A program made the translations under genes and the position numbers. Source: Pseudomonadota bacterium (GTDB lineage: Bacteria > Myxococcota > Polyangia > Polyangiales > Polyangiaceae). From it: a stretch of 9,639 nucleotides of DNA. The notes under the pieces were generated by a model. It did not search any database. It worked only from the letters and a program-made list of their open reading frames with translations, and had not been told where the DNA came from. Position 1 is the stretch's first letter, and the number at the start of each line of letters is the position of its first letter. Below are positions 6,792 to 9,639 of this stretch, one piece after another. The stretch lies in assembly GCA_023419055.1 (NCBI GenBank), contig JAEZYO010000493.1, positions 1 through 9,639 on the forward strand, written 5' to 3'.

Positions 6792-8386
6792 CGGCGGCGC
6801 TTCAACGCGAGACCGAGCCCCGCAACGACAGCGAGCCACCCGGCAGCGTTTTCGTTTCCGCCCGTCGAGGACACGCTGCAACCCGACTCGTCGCCCTCGT
6901 TCTCGCTCGCTGACGGCTTGGGTCCGCCTCCGGCCGTACCGCCACTGCCACCAGAGCCAGCGCTCGCACCGCCTTCGCCACCAGCTTCGCCGCCGGTCGC
7001 GCCGGTGCCCGTCGTCGGCGGCTCCCCGCCCGCGCCGCCTTCATTCGGCTCCGGCTCGACGACACCTCCGCCTCCGCCCTCGCCGCCGGCACCACCCTCT
7101 CCGCCGCCGCTGTCGAGCTCGAGCAGGTAGTGATCGACGACGTATCCGGCGATCTCGGCGCCGAGCGCGAGCCCCGCCTCGTTCGAGAAGCTGTAGTGAA
7201 TGCCGCCATAGAGACGCGACACGGCGTTCTGATCCGCGGCGTCCGAGAAACTCTCGAAAGAGCGAGTGTAGCCAGGCGCCGAGTCGGACCCGACGGCGAA
7301 CGACGTCTCGTCTCCGAACCAGTAAGCGAGCACGCCCGCTGCGGCGGCGCCGGTCGCGCTGTGGCCGCTCACGTACTCGGGGTGATTCGGCGTGCTGAGG
7401 TAGGGGAGCCAGGCGGGATCGGCGATGGTCTCGGGGTTCCCGTCGTCGTCGATGGCCTCTTCGCCTTCGCCGCTCGCTCCGCCCTCGCCGCCCGCGATCG
7501 GGACGGTCGTGATTGCGGTGACGGGCCGCCAGTAGTCGTACGTGTACTTGGCGTCCCACGTGGCGATGCGCGAATCGGCGAGCGCGAGGCTCAGGAGCGC
7601 GAACAGGCGAGAGCTCTCGTCGACGTCGAGCTTCTCGCGCTTCGCGAGCGAACGCGCGACGGCGTAGAACGGCAGGTGCGTCGCCTGCTCCCAGAACTTC
7701 GCGATCTGCGTCTGCTCGCCGTTGCGCGCCGAGCCCGTCGCTCTGCCCCAGAGCTTCACCTCGGTGAAGGCGAGCGTGTACTCGACGCTGTCGAGCGCGG
7801 GCGGGCCCGAGGGGCGGAACTGGTCCGCGCTCTCGAGCGCGAAGGGCGTGACGGTGCCCCACTGCGGATCCGCTGCGGCGGCGTAGGCAGCAGGCGTCGG
7901 CCGCCATTCGCCCGGCTCGTTCGAGGGGTCGTGGGTCACGGAGTCGCCCGAGTGATCGGCCGCGCGAGCGTCGAGGATCGCCTCGGCGGCAGCCTTGCCG
8001 AGCGCGACGCCGTTGTCTTCGGCCTTCCCGTCGTCGACCGCTTTCAGCGAGTCGGCGAGCGCCTTCGCCAGAGCCTGCTCGGCGTCGGGATAGAGCGCGA
8101 GCAAGACGTCGTGGGCGGCCTGTGCCGCGGCCGCGTCGGGCGAGGCCGGGAGTGAAGCCTCGAGCCCCGGGAGGTAGGGCTCGTGGGTCTTGGTGATCGC
8201 GACGACCGCGTCGTACGCAGCGAGGTGCGCGATCGCGAGCGCGCGCGTGGACTTGTTCGGTCCCACCGCGCGGTCACGCAGGATTTGGACGCCGGTACCG
8301 TTCCAGTCGGTGATGACGTCGGCCGAGGCCGAGCTCGCGATGGCGAGCACCGCCGCAGCGGCAGCAAGGATGGATGAAGAACGCAT
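6785..8386 (-). CDS. Secreted PAP2/vanadium haloperoxidase-like protein with MYXO-CTERM anchor
   Basis: 533 residues. ATG 8386 was chosen over the in-frame TTG at 8431 because it gives a clean signal peptide (MRSSSILAAAAAVLAIASSA, cleavage near Ala22) and has GGGAG six bases ahead. The middle holds the three active-site motifs of the acid phosphatase/vanadium haloperoxidase fold. These are K280-X6-R287-P288 in KYTYDYWRP, S340-G341-H342 in EYVSGHSAT, and S390-R391-X5-H397 in SRLYGGIHY. The Asp often found four residues after the last His is Ser401 here. Residues 425-500 form a Gly/Glu/Ser/Pro linker with repeated GGEGGA. The end is a MYXO-CTERM signal: Cys503, hydrophobic helix about 514-528, then KRRRR. 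Myxosortase would cleave near Cys503 and leave the protein on the cell surface. Members oxidise halides with vanadate and H2O2 or hydrolyse phosphate esters; which applies here cannot be told. Confidence 0.9.
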   Translation of the reverse strand: MRSSSILAAAAAVLAIASSASADVITDWNGTGVQILRDRAVGPNKSTRALAIAHLAAYDAVVAITKTHEPYLPGLEASLPASPDAAAAQAAHDVLLALYPDAEQALAKALADSLKAVDDGKAEDNGVALGKAAAEAILDARAADHSGDSVTHDPSNEPGEWRPTPAAYAAAADPQWGTVTPFALESADQFRPSGPPALDSVEYTLAFTEVKLWGRATGSARNGEQTQIAKFWEQATHLPFYAVARSLAKREKLDVDESSRLFALLSLALADSRIATWDAKYTYDYWRPVTAITTVPIAGGEGGASGEGEEAIDDDGNPETIADPAWLPYLSTPNHPEYVSGHSATGAAAAGVLAYWFGDETSFAVGSDSAPGYTRSFESFSDAADQNAVSRLYGGIHYSFSNEAGLALGAEIAGYVVDHYLLELDSGGGEGGAGGEGGGGGVVEPEPNEGGAGGEPPTTGTGATGGEAGGEGGASAGSGGSGGTAGGGPKPSASENEGDESGCSVSSTGGNENAAGWLAVVAGLGLALKRRRR

Positions 8387-8392
8387 GATGGA

Positions 8393-8409
8393 CTCCCGTT
8401 GCGGGGGAG
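8393..8409 (-). promoter_or_regulatory. Hairpin that could mask the ribosome site of the haloperoxidase-like gene
   Basis: On the minus strand CTCCC (8409-8405) is complementary to GGGAG (8397-8393), separated by seven bases. GGGAG is the apparent ribosome binding site for the ATG at 8386. Folding would hide it, and ribosomes finishing the small ORF at 8422 would disturb the fold. The stem is only five pairs, so the effect is speculative. Confidence 0.35.
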
Positions 8410-8421
8410 ATGGCAAAGTGC

Positions 8422-8469
8422 CTACCCACAACAGTGATCTTCGTCCTCGGCGTCTTGAAGATCGCTCAT
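8422..8469 (-). CDS. 15-residue small ORF ending His-Cys-Cys-Gly
   Basis: Encodes MSDLQDAEDEDHCCG, then TAG. I do not recognise a family. The case for translation is the start: GGAGGTGA, a near-perfect complement of the 16S tail, lies seven bases before the ATG, better than for any other gene here. The ATG also overlaps the lipoprotein stop as ATGA. Six of 15 residues are acidic, there is no membrane segment or signal, and the tail HCCG could bind a metal or be a modification site. The haloperoxidase-like gene follows after 35 bases, in another frame. Possible roles are a tiny metal-binding or RiPP-like peptide, a coupling ORF that delivers ribosomes to the next gene, or a leader peptide that reads cysteine supply through its tandem TGT codons. 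A chance ORF remains possible because the ribosome site lies within the codons of the lipoprotein C-terminus. Confidence 0.5.
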   Translation of the reverse strand: MSDLQDAEDEDHCCG

Positions 8470-9488
8470 TCTCTCACCTCCATTCGATAGGTTTCCCAAG
8501 ACACGCCGCCGCGCGAATCGCGGATCACGAGCCACAGCGTGGCGATCCCCGAGCGCGCGGGTGAATGCCAGACGTTCGACGTCGAGAGCCCGGGGTCGCC
8601 CTCGTCGCGCCCCGTCTGCTCGTCTTCGAAGCTCCCCGCCGAGGCGTACCAGGCGATGCGCACGCCTTCGCGCCGGGGCTCGACCTTGAACGTCTCGAGA
8701 TCGTACCAGACGTAGGGCTCGGCGCCGGTGCAGCCCTTCGGAGCTTCGACCGCGCAATCGAGCGCGCAGTTCGCGCGATCTTCGTAGGCCCCGCAGATGC
8801 CGTCGCCGCACAGCGGCTCCGACGGGCACTCGGTCCAGCTCGCTCGGAGAGAAAGGCTCGATCCCGCCTTGACGCTCAGGCGGGGCTCGCTGGCGGGCGC
8901 GATTTCGGCGCCGTCGTCTTCCCGTACGAGCCTTGCCACACGTGGGTTCTCGTTCGGGCGATACTGGGCGTTGTACGCCAGGAACTCCTCGGTGGACGCG
9001 CGTTGCACGCCGCAGTCGAGGCGGACGGTGCCGAGCGAGAACTCACCGCCGAAGAGCGCCATGACCGGTTGATAGAAGCCGCCCGTCGTGTCGGGATCCA
9101 CGGGGCGCGCCGGCGGCTCGCCTGCTTTGGGCGGCGGCACGGACGGCCCGAAGAGCCGGCAAGCGTCCTCCGGAATGCTCGCGCTGACCTCGCCGCCGCG
9201 ACCCAGGTCCTGAACGGCTTCGCCGCCCATGGTCAGGCACTCCGGGTTGATCGGGCCGAGCTCGCTCAGGGGCTTCCGCGCGAGGCACAGCGCGAAGCGC
9301 GGGTCCGGTTGCTCGACGGAGTCGGGCCCCACGACGAGCGCGCGCAGGGTCGTCTCGGCGCGCGGCTTGGCTTCCGCCGGAGTTGCCTGAATCGCGAGCA
9401 GGCGCGGCGCCGTGATGGTGGAGAGGTCATCGTCGAACTCCGGGACACACCCGAGAGCGGCGACAGCGAAGACGAAGAGGCGACGCAT
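8466..9488 (-). CDS. Cys-rich surface lipoprotein, function unknown
   Basis: 340 residues. The ATG at 9488 gives a lipoprotein signal, MRRLFVFAVAALGC, with lipobox AALGC and the anchor cysteine at 14, followed by acidic residues. GGAG precedes it inside the previous gene, whose stop is two bases away, so the pair is co-translated. The first 200 residues are unrecognised and contain a Pro-rich stretch near 117-132. At 221-245 lies a cysteine knot of the form C..C-GDG-IC..E...NC...DC, a motif I associate with repeats in myxobacterial secreted proteins. The last 80 residues, with IAWYASAGSF, NVWHSP and TLWLVIRDSRGG, look like an immunoglobulin-like strand sandwich. Lying just downstream of a TonB-dependent receptor gene, it may be an accessory surface lipoprotein of that receptor, as SusD-like or other lipoproteins are, although no SusD similarity is visible. 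Function is unknown. Confidence 0.82.
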   Translation of the reverse strand: MRRLFVFAVAALGCVPEFDDDLSTITAPRLLAIQATPAEAKPRAETTLRALVVGPDSVEQPDPRFALCLARKPLSELGPINPECLTMGGEAVQDLGRGGEVSASIPEDACRLFGPSVPPPKAGEPPARPVDPDTTGGFYQPVMALFGGEFSLGTVRLDCGVQRASTEEFLAYNAQYRPNENPRVARLVREDDGAEIAPASEPRLSVKAGSSLSLRASWTECPSEPLCGDGICGAYEDRANCALDCAVEAPKGCTGAEPYVWYDLETFKVEPRREGVRIAWYASAGSFEDEQTGRDEGDPGLSTSNVWHSPARSGIATLWLVIRDSRGGVSWETYRMEVRE

Positions 9489-9490
9489 GC

Positions 9491-9639
9491 TCAGTACTCC
9501 CACTTGGCGCCGATGACCGGCAGGATCGGGAGGCCGCGGATGAAGCGCTTCTCGCGGTAGTCTTGGCCGTAGACGACCTCCTCGGAGTTGTCGCGGTCGG
9601 TCACGTTCTGCACGTCCGCGTAAAGTTCGAGCTTGGTAG
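9491..9639 (-). CDS. TonB-dependent receptor, C-terminal end only
   Basis: The last 48 codons of a gene that enters from beyond the right edge. Translating the complement gives TKLELYADVQNVTDRDNSEE, then VVYGQDYREKRFIRGLPILP and VIGAKWEY before TGA at 9491. This is the usual ending of TonB-dependent outer-membrane receptors: a strand with the NVTDR/NLTD turn, then GLPILPVIG and a final amphipathic strand, here closing with Trp-Glu-Tyr. Such receptors take up siderophores, cobalamin, glycans or other scarce ligands using TonB energy. The stop lies two bases before the lipoprotein ATG, so the genes are in one operon. The ligand cannot be inferred because the plug and most of the barrel are outside the window. 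Confidence 0.72.
   Translation of the reverse strand, partial: TKLELYADVQNVTDRDNSEEVVYGQDYREKRFIRGLPILPVIGAKWEY

Noticed and set aside
6918..7130. Pro-rich plus-strand frame that looks like a Pro/Ser repeat protein
   Set aside because: It is the complement of the Gly/Glu linker codons of the MYXO-CTERM protein, not an independent gene.
7130..8155. Plus-strand 341-codon open frame opposite the haloperoxidase-like gene
   Set aside because: Antisense shadow rich in Arg and Glu, with no family features, while the minus strand carries a complete motif set, signal peptide and sorting tail.
8565..9560. Plus-strand 331-codon open frame opposite the lipoprotein and receptor end
   Set aside because: It spans two real minus-strand genes and their junction and shows only compositional bias.

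Overview
The window looks like chromosomal DNA of a myxobacterium (Myxococcota). Base composition is very high in G+C, coding strands show the strong third-position G/C bias of that phylum, and the protein at 6785-8386 ends in a MYXO-CTERM sorting tail (Gly/Glu/Ser-rich linker, Gly-Cys, a hydrophobic helix, then a run of basic residues). Nothing in the window identifies genus or species. No RNA genes, insertion sequences, CRISPR arrays or prophage genes were seen, and no gap between genes exceeds about 160 bases.

Left part (1-2198, plus strand): the C-terminal part of a group A FAD-dependent monooxygenase is cut by the window edge. It is followed by a FadL/OMPP1-type outer-membrane barrel protein. 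The second gene converges on the sulfate operon with only 30 bp between stop codons.

Middle (6624 down to 2229, minus strand): a compact five-gene sulfate uptake operon, in transcription order an Rrf2-family regulator, the sulfate-binding lipoprotein CysP/Sbp, permeases CysT and CysW, and ATPase CysA. Three of the four junctions are 4-base stop/start overlaps (ATGA, GTGA, GTGA). The exception is cysP to cysT, with 25 bp that include a 12-bp palindrome. The regulator carries four cysteines where iron-sulfur Rrf2 proteins hold their cluster ligands. About 160 bp upstream of it hold a candidate sigma-70 promoter, a 10-bp direct repeat and a perfect 8-bp inverted repeat. The likely logic is an Rrf2 sensor of Fe-S, iron or cysteine status that controls sulfate import and its own expression.

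Right part (window end down to 6785, minus strand): an apparent operon starting with the C-terminus of a TonB-dependent receptor. It continues with a Cys-rich surface lipoprotein, a 15-codon ORF with a near-ideal ribosome binding site, and a PAP2/vanadium-haloperoxidase-like enzyme with a secretion signal and a MYXO-CTERM anchor. All the larger products are predicted to be envelope or surface proteins. The 15-residue peptide ends in His-Cys-Cys-Gly and overlaps the lipoprotein stop codon. It is the least explained element and the best candidate for something undescribed.
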